DNA of 64,000 nucleotides. Origin: Flavivirga amylovorans (GTDB lineage: Bacteria > Bacteroidota > Bacteroidia > Flavobacteriales > Flavobacteriaceae). The notes beneath the pieces were generated by a model. It did not search any database and was not told where the DNA came from. It saw only the letters and a list, made by a program, of their open reading frames with translations. Positions 25,548 through 35,762 of this stretch are shown here, in pieces. The stretch spans positions 558,001-622,000 of the forward strand of contig NZ_JAUOEM010000003.1 of the NCBI RefSeq assembly GCF_030540875.1, read 5' to 3'. Numbering within the stretch: position 1 is the stretch's first letter; each line of letters begins with the position of its first letter. The position numbers were made by a program, and so were the translations under genes.

Positions 25548-26807
25548 CTATTCGCCCATTGCTGCCATTACGGAAGCAGATAAGCGTTTGTATGTTCCAT
25601 TTTCTAATCGGGATCTAATAGCTTCAAAAGCAGCTAAAGTTTCCGATACATCTTCTAAAGTATGGGTTGCTGTTGGTATCAATCTTAGCAAAATTAATCC
25701 TTTAGGTATTACAGGGTAAACGACTATAGAACAGAATATTCCATAATTTTCACGTAAATCCCTAACTAAAGCCATAGCTTCAGGAATACTTCCTTTTAAG
25801 TATACTGGGGTAACACAACTTTGAGTGGTTCCAATATCAAAACCACGATCTTTTAATCCAGATTGTAGAGCATTTACATTCTCCCAAAGTTTATTTTTAA
25901 GTTCTGGCATTGTTTTAAGCATCTCTAAACGCTTTAAAGCACCAACAACTAATTGCATTTGCAAAGATTTTGCAAACATTTGAGAACGCAAGTTATATTT
26001 TAAGTAATCAATTATTTCTTGATCTCCAGCAATAAATGCTCCTGTACTTGCCAATGATTTAGCAAATGTTGCAAAATATACATCGATATCGTCTTGAACA
26101 CCTTGCTCTTCCCCTGCTCCTGCTCCTGTAGCACCTAATGTACCAAATCCGTGTGCATCATCAACAAATAATCTAAAGTTATATTTCTTTTTAAGAGCTA
26201 CAATTTCTTTTAAACGACCTTGTTCGCCTCGCATTCCAAAAACACCTTCAGAAATCACTAAAATCCCTCCTCCAGTTTGTTCTGCCATCTTTGCCGCTCT
26301 GTCTAAGTTTTTTTCTAAACTTTCAACATCGTTATGCTTATAAGTAAAACGTTTACCCATATGTAAACGAACACCATCAATAATACATGCATGTGCATCC
26401 ACATCATAAACAATAATATCATCTTTAGATACTAAAGCATCTATGGTAGATACCATACCTTGGTATCCAAAATTTAATAAGTAAGCTGCTTCTTTTTTTA
26501 CAAATGACGCTAACTCATCTTGTAATTTTTCATGTAAATCTGTATGACCAGACATCATTCTTGCTCCCATGGGATAAGCTGAGCCATACTTAGCAGCAGC
26601 TTCTGCATCTACTTTTCTTACTTCAGGATGATTCGCCAATCCTAAATAATCATTAATACTCCAAGTGATAACATCCTTTCCTTGAAATTTCATACGATTA
26701 GAAATTTCTCCTTCTAATTTAGGGAATACAAAATAACCTTCAGCTTGGGAAGCCCATTTACCTAACGGTCCTTTGTCCTTATAAATCTTTTCAAATAAAT
26801 CCTTCAT
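25548..26807 (-). CDS. Serine-palmitoyltransferase-like alpha-oxoamine synthase (PLP)
   Basis: The 419-residue enzyme belongs to the PLP-dependent alpha-oxoamine synthases that join an amino acid to an acyl-CoA. Visible features are NDYLGLANHPEV (about 51-62), MMSGHTDLHEKLQ, VDDAHGFGTLGATGAG (about 215-230) and the PLP lysine in ATFAKSLASTG (about residue 250). The TFxKSxAS context and the overall N-terminus (KGPLGKWASQAEGYFVFPKL) resemble bacterial serine palmitoyltransferases, the first step of sphingolipid synthesis, rather than glycine C-acetyltransferase (which usually has TLGKAxGG). Bacteroidota are known to make sphingolipids. Assignment between these related enzymes remains uncertain. 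A TAATTTTG -7-like box is at 26938-26945. Confidence 0.8.
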   Translation of the reverse strand: MKDLFEKIYKDKGPLGKWASQAEGYFVFPKLEGEISNRMKFQGKDVITWSINDYLGLANHPEVRKVDAEAAAKYGSAYPMGARMMSGHTDLHEKLQDELASFVKKEAAYLLNFGYQGMVSTIDALVSKDDIIVYDVDAHACIIDGVRLHMGKRFTYKHNDVESLEKNLDRAAKMAEQTGGGILVISEGVFGMRGEQGRLKEIVALKKKYNFRLFVDDAHGFGTLGATGAGAGEEQGVQDDIDVYFATFAKSLASTGAFIAGDQEIIDYLKYNLRSQMFAKSLQMQLVVGALKRLEMLKTMPELKNKLWENVNALQSGLKDRGFDIGTTQSCVTPVYLKGSIPEAMALVRDLRENYGIFCSIVVYPVIPKGLILLRLIPTATHTLEDVSETLAAFEAIRSRLENGTYKRLSASVMAAMGE

Positions 26808-26998
26808 CTATTATAATCTTATATCCATTAAAATTAAGACATAACTACATAGGTAGATGCTTTGAAGTAAAACAAAACAAATTTAGAATGTTTTTTGGGA
26901 TGTTTCATGAAAGCTTTCTGTCCTTAGTTAGTTATTGCAAAATTAAATATTTATATGGTTTGAGCATAATTTTTACGGCCCAATTATTAATAAAATAA

Positions 26999-27045
26999 AA
27001 AAAGAGATACTATTTTGTTGTATAGACAAAATAGTATCTCTTTTT
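26999..27045 (-). terminator. Intrinsic terminator after the cysteine-synthase-like gene
   Basis: A perfect 20-bp stem (26999-27018 with 27026-27045, core GAGATACTATTTTGT) around a 7-base loop. It would end transcription coming from 28102 towards 27062 on the minus strand. Confidence 0.85.
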
Positions 27046-27061
27046 AAAGTAATGATTTATA

Positions 27062-28102
27062 TTATTTTATATATTGAATATTCTGCGCTGCAGCTTCATT
27101 TTTACTGTCAAAAAAGCCTTGCTCATTCATCCATTTATCACTGTATACTTTACTCATATATCTTGATCCGTGATCAGGAAAGATAATAACAATATTATCA
27201 CTTTCTTTAAACTCTCCTAGCTCTCCTAATTGCATAATAGCTTGCATAGCAGCACCAGATGTGTAACCAACAAACATACCTTCAGATTTAGCTATTAATC
27301 TGGCTGTATGCGCACTTTCTTCATCAGTAACTTTCACAAACTCATCAATAACATCAAAATTAGTAGCCGTTGGAATTAAATTTTTACCCAATCCTTCAAT
27401 TCTATAAGGGTAAATTTCTTTTTCATCAAACTCTCTGGTTTCATGATATTTCTTAATAACAGATCCGAAAGCATCTACTCCAATAACTTTAACATTAGGA
27501 TTTTGTTCTTTCAAATACTTTGCAGTACCTGAAATAGTCCCCCCTGTTCCGCTACACGCAACAAGATGTGTTATTTTACCTTCTGTTTGTTTCCAAATTT
27601 CTGGACCAGTTGATTTATAGTGTGCATCAATATTTAGTTCGTTAAAATACTGATTGATATAAACGGAACCTTTTATTTCTTCGTGCAAACGTTTCGCTAC
27701 TTGATAATAAGATCTAGGATCGTCTGCACTTACGTGTGCCGGACAAACATAAACCTTAGCGCCCATGGTTTTAAGCATGTCTATTTTATCTGCTGAAGAT
27801 TTAGAACTTACAGCTAAAACGCAATCGTATCCTTTTATAATACTTACCATCGCTATACTAAATCCAGTATTACCGGATGTTGTTTCTATAATAGTATCGC
27901 CAGGTGATAAAATTCCTTTTTTCTCTGCTTGTTCAATAATGTAAAGTGCTATTCTGTCTTTTGAAGAATGTCCTGGATTAAAAGATTCTACTTTTGCGTA
28001 AAAATTTCCTTTAAATTTCGAGGCTATTTTATTAAGCTTAATAAGTGGGGTATGACCTATTAAATCTAATACATTGTCAAAAACCTGATTTTTGTGTTTC
28101 AT
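27062..28102 (-). CDS. Cysteine-synthase / cystathionine beta-synthase-like PLP enzyme
   Basis: The 346-residue enzyme has the type II PLP fold: PLP lysine K48 in [21 protein letters not shown] (about 77-88), and the phosphate-binding [10 protein letters not shown] (about 183-192). It joins a serine or O-acetylserine skeleton to a sulfur nucleophile, making cysteine or cystathionine. No CBS regulatory domains follow, so it is either an O-acetylserine sulfhydrylase or a minimal cystathionine beta-synthase; the sequence does not decide between these. It is a single-gene unit with a perfect terminator. Confidence 0.88.
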   Translation of the reverse strand: MKHKNQVFDNVLDLIGHTPLIKLNKIASKFKGNFYAKVESFNPGHSSKDRIALYIIEQAEKKGILSPGDTIIETTSGNTGFSIAMVSIIKGYDCVLAVSSKSSADKIDMLKTMGAKVYVCPAHVSADDPRSYYQVAKRLHEEIKGSVYINQYFNELNIDAHYKSTGPEIWKQTEGKITHLVACSGTGGTISGTAKYLKEQNPNVKVIGVDAFGSVIKKYHETREFDEKEIYPYRIEGLGKNLIPTATNFDVIDEFVKVTDEESAHTARLIAKSEGMFVGYTSGAAMQAIMQLGELGEFKESDNIVIIFPDHGSRYMSKVYSDKWMNEQGFFDSKNEAAAQNIQYIK

Positions 28103-28183
28103 AAATGCTTTTTATAAGCTTAGGTAATATTACTAAAAATATTTGGAACCTAAAACCTGACAAAAATAAAACATTTTTTTATA

Positions 28184-30244
28184 TTACCTATTAATTCCTT
28201 CTAAATCTAATAAAAATGCATATTCTAAAGAAACTTCTTTCAAACTCTCAAAACGCCCAGAAGCACCGCCATGTCCGGAATTCATGTCTATATGTAATAA
28301 TAGCCTATTAGCATCTGTTTTCAATTCTCTGAGTTTTGCTACCCATTTTGCCGGCTCCCAATATTGCACCTGCGAGTCATGTAAACCTGTAGTAACTAAC
28401 ATGTTGGGATACGCTTTGGCTTCTACATTATCATATGGAGAATATGATTTCATGTAGTTATAATAGTTTAAATCATTAGGGTTTCCCCATTCGTCGTATT
28501 CTCCTGTCGTTAATGGAATACTATCGTCCAGCATGGTAGTAACTACATCCACAAAAGGAACAGCTGCTAAAACCCCATTATAAAGCTCAGGGTTCATGTT
28601 AATTATAGCTCCCATTAATAAGCCTCCAGCAGATCCGCCATAAGCGTATAAATGCTTATTTGAAGTGTATTTTTGTTCTATTAAATACTTTGAGCAGTCT
28701 ATAAAATCATGAAATGTATTTAATTTAGTAAGTAATTTTCCGCTTTCATACCAGTTTCTCCCTAAATACTCACCTCCACGAATATGAGCAATCGCGTAAA
28801 TAAAGCCTCTATCTAATAAGCTTAAACGAATGCTTGAAAAAGAAGGGTCTATAGTTGAACCATAGGAACCATAAGCATATTGTAATAACGGATTTGTTCC
28901 ATCCAACTTAATCCCCTTTTTGTATACTAAAGAAATAGGGACTTTCACGCCATCTCTTGCCGTTGCCCAAATTCGCTTAGATTCATAATTATTTTTATCA
29001 AACTTACCCCCTAAAACGGTTTGTTCTTTCTTGATATCTTTTTGTTTAGATTTAAAATTATAATCTATTACTGAGCTTGGAGAAGTTAAAGAGTTAAAGC
29101 CATAACGTAATACATCGCTATCAAAATCGGCATTATTGCCTATAAATACCGTATAAGTTTCGGAATTAATGGGTAATTTATAGTCCTCTGTACCATCCCA
29201 ACTGATAATTCGTAAATTATTGAGTCCATTTTCACGTTCATTTAACACTAAATAATCTTTAAAAATCTCAATATCTTCCAATAAAACGGTTTCTCTATGT
29301 GGAATGACTTCCTCCCAGTTCTCCTTTTGAGTCTTGGTTTCCTTTGTTTTAAGTAATTTGAAATTAGTAGCCCTGTCACTATTTGTTATAATATAAAAAT
29401 GATCATTATAATGAGAAATATTATAATCTAATTCGCGAACACGCTCTTGGAACACCTTAAATTCATCATCTGGAGTATCGGCGTTCAATATTCTATATTC
29501 AGTAGTCAAAGTACTAGAAGCTCCTATGATAATATATTTTCTAGATTTTGTTTTATATACAAATGTATTAAAGGTTTCATCATCTTCATGATACACTTCG
29601 ATATCGTTTTTTGTATCTGTATGTAATTTATGTTTTAAAATTTTATGTGCTCGCAGTGTCACTTGATCTTTTATAGAATAAAATAAGGTTTTGTTATCAT
29701 TAGCCCATGTAACAGAGCCTGTTGTGTTTAAAATTTTATCTGAATAAATTTCACCTGTAATCAAATTTTTAATTTGAATATTATATTGCCTTCTACTAAC
29801 AATATCTGTTGAAAATGCTGCTAATGTATTATCTGGACTTATGGCAATACCTCCTAAATTAAAATAAGTATGCTCTTTAGCCATGTCATTACAATCAAAC
29901 AAAATTTCTTCTTTGGCATCTAAATGTTCCTTTTTGCGCAAATAAACAGGATAATCCTTACCTTTTTCATAACGCGTTATATACCAGTAACCATTAAGTT
30001 TATACGGCACTGTAGAATCATCTTGTTTAATTCGACCTTTCATTTCTTCAAAAAGTTCTTTTTGAAAGGCTTCAGTATGCTGCGTCACACTTTTTGTATA
30101 ATCATTTTCGGCATTTAAATAATCTATAACTTCTGGGTTCTCTCTTTTATTTAACCAATAATAATTATCGATACGTGAATCACCATGTATTAAAAGTTCT
30201 TTTGGTTTTTTAGTAGCAACTGGGGGATGAATTGTATGTTTCAA
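28184..30244 (-). CDS. ptrB: Oligopeptidase B (S9A serine peptidase)
   Basis: The 686-residue enzyme has an N-terminal beta-propeller (about 40-420) and a C-terminal alpha/beta hydrolase domain with the nucleophile in YGGSAGGLLMGA (Ser near residue 537). An aspartate lies in TTGLHDSQVQYWEP and a histidine in MNSGHGGASG, completing the triad. Oligopeptidase B cleaves after Arg and Lys in short peptides. There is no export signal, so it is cytoplasmic, at the usual length. The start is TTG at 30244; no in-frame ATG lies between it and the upstream stop, while KKPKELLIHGDSRIDNYYWL follows as expected. It diverges from ybaB. Confidence 0.93.
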   Translation of the reverse strand: MKHTIHPPVATKKPKELLIHGDSRIDNYYWLNKRENPEVIDYLNAENDYTKSVTQHTEAFQKELFEEMKGRIKQDDSTVPYKLNGYWYITRYEKGKDYPVYLRKKEHLDAKEEILFDCNDMAKEHTYFNLGGIAISPDNTLAAFSTDIVSRRQYNIQIKNLITGEIYSDKILNTTGSVTWANDNKTLFYSIKDQVTLRAHKILKHKLHTDTKNDIEVYHEDDETFNTFVYKTKSRKYIIIGASSTLTTEYRILNADTPDDEFKVFQERVRELDYNISHYNDHFYIITNSDRATNFKLLKTKETKTQKENWEEVIPHRETVLLEDIEIFKDYLVLNERENGLNNLRIISWDGTEDYKLPINSETYTVFIGNNADFDSDVLRYGFNSLTSPSSVIDYNFKSKQKDIKKEQTVLGGKFDKNNYESKRIWATARDGVKVPISLVYKKGIKLDGTNPLLQYAYGSYGSTIDPSFSSIRLSLLDRGFIYAIAHIRGGEYLGRNWYESGKLLTKLNTFHDFIDCSKYLIEQKYTSNKHLYAYGGSAGGLLMGAIINMNPELYNGVLAAVPFVDVVTTMLDDSIPLTTGEYDEWGNPNDLNYYNYMKSYSPYDNVEAKAYPNMLVTTGLHDSQVQYWEPAKWVAKLRELKTDANRLLLHIDMNSGHGGASGRFESLKEVSLEYAFLLDLEGINR

Positions 30245-30330
30245 AGAGTATGAATTTATTCTTAAAATTTAAGCCTTCAAAAATAGAAAAATTAAATAGC
30301 TTTGTAACGTAATAATCAATTAATAAAATT

Positions 30331-30654
30331 ATGTTTGGAGATATGATGAATATGATGGGCAAACTTAAAGAAGCCCAGAAAAAAGTTGAAGAAACTAAAA
30401 GACGTTTAGATTCTGTTTTAGTTGATGAAACAAGTAGTGACGATAAACTTAAAGTGACATTAACAGCTAATCGAACTATCAAATCCATTGAAATTGATGA
30501 CGATTTGCTTAGTGATAAAGAACAACTGGAAGATTATCTTATCCTTACTCTAAATAAAGCGATAGAGAAAGCAACAAAGATTAATGAAGCTGAGTTAGCA
30601 GCTACTGCAAAAGAAGGCATGCCTAATATTCCTGGTATGGATATGTTTAAATAA
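30331..30654 (+). CDS. ybaB: YbaB/EbfC-family nucleoid-associated protein
   Basis: The 107-residue protein begins [20 protein letters not shown] and has a C-terminal Lys/Glu-rich helix and [21 protein letters not shown] (about 46-66), the YbaB/EbfC pattern. It forms small dimers that bind DNA and are part of the nucleoid. A TAGCTTTG -7 box lies at 30297-30304. The 3' end overlaps the convergent aldolase gene by 8 bp. Confidence 0.93.
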   Translation: MFGDMMNMMGKLKEAQKKVEETKRRLDSVLVDETSSDDKLKVTLTANRTIKSIEIDDDLLSDKEQLEDYLILTLNKAIEKATKINEAELAATAKEGMPNIPGMDMFK

Positions 30655-31666
30655 TTGTTTGCAACGTACTTAATAATTTGTCATGCATTGCATTCGTGTA
30701 ATCTAAATGTGTCACCATACGTAGTTTATTGCTTCCCATACTAATGATATGAATGTCTTTATCTGCTAGTTTTTGCACAAAAGAGTTTTCATTTACATCT
30801 ATATTCAATTCGAAAATAACAATATTGGTTTCAATAGGCTCAACGGTTCTAATAATTGGTAATTTAGAAAGGGTCTCCCCGATCTCTTTAGCTTTTTTAT
30901 GATCTTCTGATAATCTTTCAACATGATTATCTAAAGCATACAAACCAGCTGCAGCTAAATAACCTGCTTGCCGCATGTTACCTCCAAAAATCTTTCTAAT
31001 ACGTATGGCCTGTTTCATAATTTCTGAATCACCTACTAAAACAGATCCTATCGGGCACCCCAATCCTTTACTCAAACATACAGAAATTGTATCGAAAATA
31101 GTTCCATACTGCTCAGTTGTTTCATTTTTGGCTATTAAAGCATTCCATATACGCGCACCATCTAAATGAAATCCAAGGGAATGCTCATCACAAACAGCTC
31201 TTACTTTTTTTATCTCATCAAATTCCCAACAAGCTCCTCCTCCTTTATTTGTGGTGTTTTCTATTTCCACTAAACTTGTATGACTATAATAATAAGCCTC
31301 GGGATTTATAGCATCAAGAACTTGTTCTGCTTTAAACATGCCTTTATTTCCATCTATCAATTTACAAGAAATACCACTATTAAAAGATGCACCTCCAGAT
31401 TCATAATTATAAATATGAGCATACTTATCACAAATAACCTGATCTCCTGGTTTTGTATGCAACTTTAATGCCGTTTGATTTGCCATGGTTCCGCTAGGAA
31501 AAAATAAGGCTTCACTTTTACCAAACATACTCGCAACACGCGCCTCCAATTTATTAACTGTTGGATCTTCTCTAAATACATCATCTCCAACTTTTGCCTG
31601 CATCATGGCATCAAGCATCCCTTTTGTTGGTTTTGTAACGGTGTCGCTTCTTAAGTCTATTGTCAT
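30647..31666 (-). CDS. ltaE: Low-specificity threonine aldolase (GntG-type PLP enzyme)
   Basis: The protein starts at the ATG at 31666 ([17 protein letters not shown]), the conserved start of this family; an ATG two codons upstream is possible. About 339 residues. It has [12 protein letters not shown] (about 58-69), [11 protein letters not shown] and the PLP lysine in [12 protein letters not shown] (about residue 200). It splits threonine or allo-threonine into glycine and acetaldehyde. Convergent with ybaB; the gap of 95 bp upstream separates it from the glycan locus. Confidence 0.9.
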   Translation of the reverse strand: MTIDLRSDTVTKPTKGMLDAMMQAKVGDDVFREDPTVNKLEARVASMFGKSEALFFPSGTMANQTALKLHTKPGDQVICDKYAHIYNYESGGASFNSGISCKLIDGNKGMFKAEQVLDAINPEAYYYSHTSLVEIENTTNKGGGACWEFDEIKKVRAVCDEHSLGFHLDGARIWNALIAKNETTEQYGTIFDTISVCLSKGLGCPIGSVLVGDSEIMKQAIRIRKIFGGNMRQAGYLAAAGLYALDNHVERLSEDHKKAKEIGETLSKLPIIRTVEPIETNIVIFELNIDVNENSFVQKLADKDIHIISMGSNKLRMVTHLDYTNAMHDKLLSTLQTII

Positions 31667-31761
31667 TATCATCTTTATAAGCTTGTAAAGCTATAAAATA
31701 TTTTCTCTATCCGTCAATTATATTTTTAATCATTATAACTAATAAAAAATAAAACAAACTA

Positions 31762-32649
31762 TTATTCATTTTTTAGTAACATAGCTTTTAGACTATCTGA
31801 AGTTGGACTATCAAATTTCCTTGCAAATAACTTTTTAGATGCTTTAATCTTTTCAAAATCACTACTACTTAATACCGCAGGAGAAATACTATATTTATCT
31901 ATACGAGTAGACTCCCAATCAATATACCTTAAATTATCATTTACAACTTTTTTTGAAGCATTAGAATTCATAATAATCGTTTGAAAATATATTTCTTCTG
32001 GACAAAAAGTATATTTAAGTCTATTAATTAAATAGGGACTATTATTTGTATAATAAATTACATATTGTAATGTTTTTCTAGACAAACTCCACCAAGTAGA
32101 TCCACCGTATAATTTGGGAGTTTCGTCTTTAATTGATCTTTTAAAGTGAAATTTCTTTTGAAGTCTAACAAACCTCCATATCCATTTAATATGTTTTTTT
32201 GCGTCTAACATATCAAATAAATGGTAATATTGAATTCTATCTAATCCCCCATTTTCATTTGCCCAATGCTTTGTTGGAATTTCAAAATATTCTAAATAAT
32301 CTTTCAAATTAGAACCATTGGTCGTTTTCTTGAATTGTGTGATGTTTTTAATTGGAAAATCTTGCCCACTAATTAAATGAAAATATTGATTAGCTGGTTC
32401 TTCTAAGGCTTTACTCGCTAAAAACAAAGAGCTTTTTAAATGATTTAAACCTCCCCAATTTACTCTGTATTTTCGTGATAGTATTTTAACATTTTTTCTT
32501 GCTCCTATTTTTTCGAAATCACTTTTCAGAACCTTACTTTTTTTATCAACATGAATATAAAATTCAAAACTTTCATCAAAAAAATCAATAATATCGACTA
32601 AATGCTTAAAGTTTTTATACGCAGTAATTAATATGGCTTGTTTCATCAT
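31762..32649 (-). CDS. GT14-like (core-2/I-branching type) glycosyltransferase
   Basis: The 295-residue protein matches the beta-1,6-N-acetylglucosaminyltransferase-like family: KQAILITAYKNFKHLVDIID (about 3-22), FYIHVDKKS, NWGGLNHLKS, HLISGQDFPIKN (about 92-103), GGSTWWSLSRKTL and CPEEIYFQTI. These are the same landmarks as in animal core-2 enzymes and their bacterial homologues. It probably adds a branching sugar to a surface glycan. Two ATGs in tandem at the start. It is the last gene of the minus-strand run that begins at 34790. Confidence 0.85.
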   Translation of the reverse strand: MMKQAILITAYKNFKHLVDIIDFFDESFEFYIHVDKKSKVLKSDFEKIGARKNVKILSRKYRVNWGGLNHLKSSLFLASKALEEPANQYFHLISGQDFPIKNITQFKKTTNGSNLKDYLEYFEIPTKHWANENGGLDRIQYYHLFDMLDAKKHIKWIWRFVRLQKKFHFKRSIKDETPKLYGGSTWWSLSRKTLQYVIYYTNNSPYLINRLKYTFCPEEIYFQTIIMNSNASKKVVNDNLRYIDWESTRIDKYSISPAVLSSSDFEKIKASKKLFARKFDSPTSDSLKAMLLKNE

Positions 32650-32685
32650 ATAATAGATAAGTATATAATTCTGAGTTTATTATAT

Positions 32686-33726
32686 CTAAAATATCTTAAA
32701 TCGAAATTTTAAATAAATTTTATGCAATCGAATGAACGTAAACAGTAAACCCTTATGATTAAAAATATAGACCAACACCTTGTATTTCAATTTTTTGTAT
32801 TCCTCATCTATAAACGATTGTATAGGGTAAGCTTTAATACTTTCTAATTTTAATAATTTTTCTTTAATTATTTCTATACTGAATTCAGCCCTAATCATTT
32901 TTATTATTGTAAAAAAAGTAAAAGCATCTCTTCTAAATTCAAAATTGCTTTTTATAACATCTTTATGTGGGACAGGAAGTTTTTCTAAGTTATCTATTAA
33001 ATTACTAAAGTCATAAATTAAAGCTAAAAAATACTCTGCTATTCTTTTTTCATATGTATAGTTTGCAGTTCGCATGGTAGACTCTTCGGACTGAAAATAT
33101 CTATATATAGAAATTGGAGAATACGCTACTTTTTTTGCATATAAAAATGACCGTAATGTGAAAACTACATCACCATCATAATCTTGAATATCTTCGTTAA
33201 AAATCAGCTCATTCGTGCTTAAAAAATTTTTACGTATCAAAAACCACCAAATTTCAATACGAAGATTTTTATTCTCTTTAAGAAATTGAGTTCCAGATAC
33301 AATTTTTGGTAACTCATATTCGCAAAATAATGTGTTCAGATTAAATAATGTCTCATTTTTCGTTACCAAAGTATTAAATCCCATAACATCTATTTCATTT
33401 TGTAAAGAAAACTCTAATATTTCCTCCAAAGAGTTATAAGCAACATAGTCATCTGCATCCATGAAATATATATAGGTGCCTTTTGCTAATTTTAATAGTT
33501 TGTTTCTAGTCGATATTACGCCTTCATTTTTATGTGAGTACAAAAAAACATTAGAATGGCTATTAACAAAATTTTCAACAATTGTTTTACTTGCATCATT
33601 AGATCCATCATTAAATACGATAACTTCATAATCCTGCTTCGATATGTTTTGATGCATTAAACTGTATAAACATCTTTCAATATAAGCTTCCGCATTATAC
33701 ATAGGAATTAAAACACTCAACTTCAT
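32686..33726 (-). CDS. GT2-family glycosyltransferase, paralogue 1
   Basis: The 346-residue protein has a GT-A domain: MKLSVLIPMYNAEAYIERCL, VIVFNDGSNDASKTIVENF (about 36-54) and the metal-binding IYFMDADDYVAYNSL (about 90-104, DxD-like), then IQDYDGDVVFTLRSF. A C-terminal helical part ends with IKAYPIQSFIDEEYKKLKYK and a membrane-proximal NHKGLLFTF stretch, shared with the other two GT2 genes in the locus. It probably transfers a sugar to a cytoplasmic lipid-linked intermediate. It lies 26 bp after the next GT2 gene in the operon. Confidence 0.9.
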   Translation of the reverse strand: MKLSVLIPMYNAEAYIERCLYSLMHQNISKQDYEVIVFNDGSNDASKTIVENFVNSHSNVFLYSHKNEGVISTRNKLLKLAKGTYIYFMDADDYVAYNSLEEILEFSLQNEIDVMGFNTLVTKNETLFNLNTLFCEYELPKIVSGTQFLKENKNLRIEIWWFLIRKNFLSTNELIFNEDIQDYDGDVVFTLRSFLYAKKVAYSPISIYRYFQSEESTMRTANYTYEKRIAEYFLALIYDFSNLIDNLEKLPVPHKDVIKSNFEFRRDAFTFFTIIKMIRAEFSIEIIKEKLLKLESIKAYPIQSFIDEEYKKLKYKVLVYIFNHKGLLFTFIRLHKIYLKFRFKIF

Positions 33727-33752
33727 AATATAATATTAAAATGGATAAGCAA

Positions 33753-34790
33753 CTATAGGTCTAGGTTAACTAATTTAAACTTATAGAGAAGCCTAAGCGG
33801 GTACAAAAAAATATAGAAAATATATTTATGATTAAAAATAAACGCAGTTATCTTAAATTTTTTATGAAAGTATTGCTCTCCTATAAACCCTTTTAGAGGG
33901 TATATATTAATTTTTTTTAATCTAGTTAGAATTTTATTAATTTCTTGAATAGACATCTTGGATTTAATAATTTTAAAAAACATAAAATAGATGCTTACTG
34001 TACTTTTATATTTTATGTTCTTAACAATTTCTGAGGCATTTGAAATATTGTTCTCTAAAATCTCATTAGCAAGTGAGTTAAACCTATAAACTAAGGCAAT
34101 ATAATCTTCTATGACTTTTAATAAATGCTCTTGTTTATTATTGTTCATAATGGAATCATTAGTTTTAACATACCTGTGTACATCGATTGGTAAAAACATA
34201 GTTCGGTTGGCCTTCAAAAAGATATTAAACGTAAAAATAGCATCTTCCATAAACTTGCCTTCTTCAAATTTAAAGCCTGTTTTTAACAAATACTCCCTTT
34301 TAATTAGATACCACCATGCCTCAAGCCTATGATATTTATTCTTGACTAAAAAATCGACACCCTCTAGAATATCTGTATTATGTATTTTGTCTCTAGTTTT
34401 AGAAATAAATAAGTCTGTTTCTTTAGTAGAAATTGTATTAAATCCTAGCAATTCCAAATCCAACTCTTCAGCATACTTTAAGATGATATCCAATATATTA
34501 AAGGCCAAATAGTCATCGGCATCAATAAAATAAATATAGTCTCCTTTTGCTAACTCTATACCTCTATTTCTTGTAGCTCCTAACCCTTTATTATATTGAC
34601 TGTAAATAAAAATGTTATCATAACTATCTTTAAAAGTTTTAGCTATTTCTATCCCTTTATCTGTAGAACCATCATCTACTAAGATTATTTCGTAATCGGT
34701 ATATTTTATATTTTGATTTACTAAACTATGCAGGCATCTTTCTAAATGTGGTTGTGCATTAAAAAATGGAACAACTATACTTAATTTCAT
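33753..34790 (-). CDS. GT2-family glycosyltransferase, paralogue 2
   Basis: The 345-residue protein has SIVVPFFNAQPHLERCLHSL (about 4-23), ILVDDGSTDKGIEIAKTF, YFIDADDYLAFNIL (about 91-104) and the acceptor-side FMEDAIFTFNIF. The C-terminus repeats the plan of paralogues 1 and 3 (INIYPLKGFIGEQYFHKKFK, then a hydrophobic NHKYIFYIF). It is the first gene of a minus-strand run, in tandem with paralogue 1 and a GT14-like gene. The 202-bp upstream gap is divergent from the membrane protein gene at 34993. Confidence 0.9.
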   Translation of the reverse strand: MKLSIVVPFFNAQPHLERCLHSLVNQNIKYTDYEIILVDDGSTDKGIEIAKTFKDSYDNIFIYSQYNKGLGATRNRGIELAKGDYIYFIDADDYLAFNILDIILKYAEELDLELLGFNTISTKETDLFISKTRDKIHNTDILEGVDFLVKNKYHRLEAWWYLIKREYLLKTGFKFEEGKFMEDAIFTFNIFLKANRTMFLPIDVHRYVKTNDSIMNNNKQEHLLKVIEDYIALVYRFNSLANEILENNISNASEIVKNIKYKSTVSIYFMFFKIIKSKMSIQEINKILTRLKKINIYPLKGFIGEQYFHKKFKITAFIFNHKYIFYIFLYPLRLLYKFKLVNLDL

Positions 34791-34992
34791 ATATAAAAAT
34801 TGTAATAACTAAAATAGGAAGAACCTATATTCAAGACATAAATTAATAGATTAAAAGCTTATTTAAACTTCAAAAGTTTAATTTATATATCTTAATAAGA
34901 TAAAACTAAAAATAATATTTTAAAAATTATCCCTAAGTTTATTTTTATAAATAAAAACTATTACATTAACTTTATTCATAAATCTATAAAAT

Positions 34993-35685
34993 ATGTTAAA
35001 ACTATTCTCTTCTTCGTACAATGTTTCTAAAAGAGTAATGTTAATTATTTTTATTACTCCCATAATATTAACAATTATTATGGGGCTTCTTTTCGTTTTT
35101 CCATCAACAGAAAAACTTGGTTTTTGGCTTCTTGAAGAAAATTCCCCAATTGAATTATTAACTTTTATTATTTTTTTATATACTGGAATATTAGGCATTT
35201 ATACTATTAAGAATTTTAATAGACCTTTAGAAAAGTATGCAAAGGTTTTTTATCTTTTTTTTTCTATTTGTTTAATATTAATTGCTATGGAAGAAATTTC
35301 ATGGGGTCAGTGGTTTTTTCATTTTGATACTCCTGAAGAATGGGCTAAAATAAATGGCCAGGGAGAAACTACACTCCATAATTTACAAGGTATGCAAGGC
35401 CATTCAGGGATTCTTCGTATACTCTTTGGTTTAGGTGGAATGTTTGGAATTATACTAGGCTCTTTCAATAAATTTAAAACAATAAGTGTTCCATATATAC
35501 TTGTTTCTTGGTTTTTTATCATTTTTTGCCATGCAGTTGTTGATTCCATTCAAGATAGGGTTTCTATTAGTGTTAAATATGATTTTGCTATTGTAAAAAC
35601 TTCTGAGTTTATTGAGCTATTAATAGCAGGAAGTTCTTTTTTATATTTTTGGTTAAATTTTAAGATGCTAAAAGATAAAAAGTAG
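34993..35685 (+). CDS. Multi-pass membrane protein with EEISWGQ motif, copy 1
   Basis: The 230-residue product has about six membrane helices (about 16-34, 50-70, 80-97, 134-152, 163-180, 206-222). Between helices lies LIAMEEISWGQWFFHFDTPE (about 96-115) and then WAKINGQGETTLHNLQG, with several conserved acidic, Trp and His residues on what looks like one face of the membrane. The neighbouring gene at 35763 is a paralogue. I remember similar EEISWGQ proteins as uncharacterised. The conserved polar residues in a membrane context suggest an enzyme rather than a structural protein, which is inference. It lies in the glycan locus, on the opposite strand from the glycosyltransferases. Confidence 0.75.
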   Translation: MLKLFSSSYNVSKRVMLIIFITPIILTIIMGLLFVFPSTEKLGFWLLEENSPIELLTFIIFLYTGILGIYTIKNFNRPLEKYAKVFYLFFSICLILIAMEEISWGQWFFHFDTPEEWAKINGQGETTLHNLQGMQGHSGILRILFGLGGMFGIILGSFNKFKTISVPYILVSWFFIIFCHAVVDSIQDRVSISVKYDFAIVKTSEFIELLIAGSSFLYFWLNFKMLKDKK

Positions 35686-35762
35686 AAACAAGCCATAAAC
35701 TACTATATTTCAGCGCTTAATATTGAAAACTTTAAAAAATAACATCCTTATTTAGACTTAAT

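Noticed and set aside
30210-30488. A 92-residue antisense frame over ybaB and the ptrB start
   Set aside because: It overlaps two well-supported genes and shows no family features.
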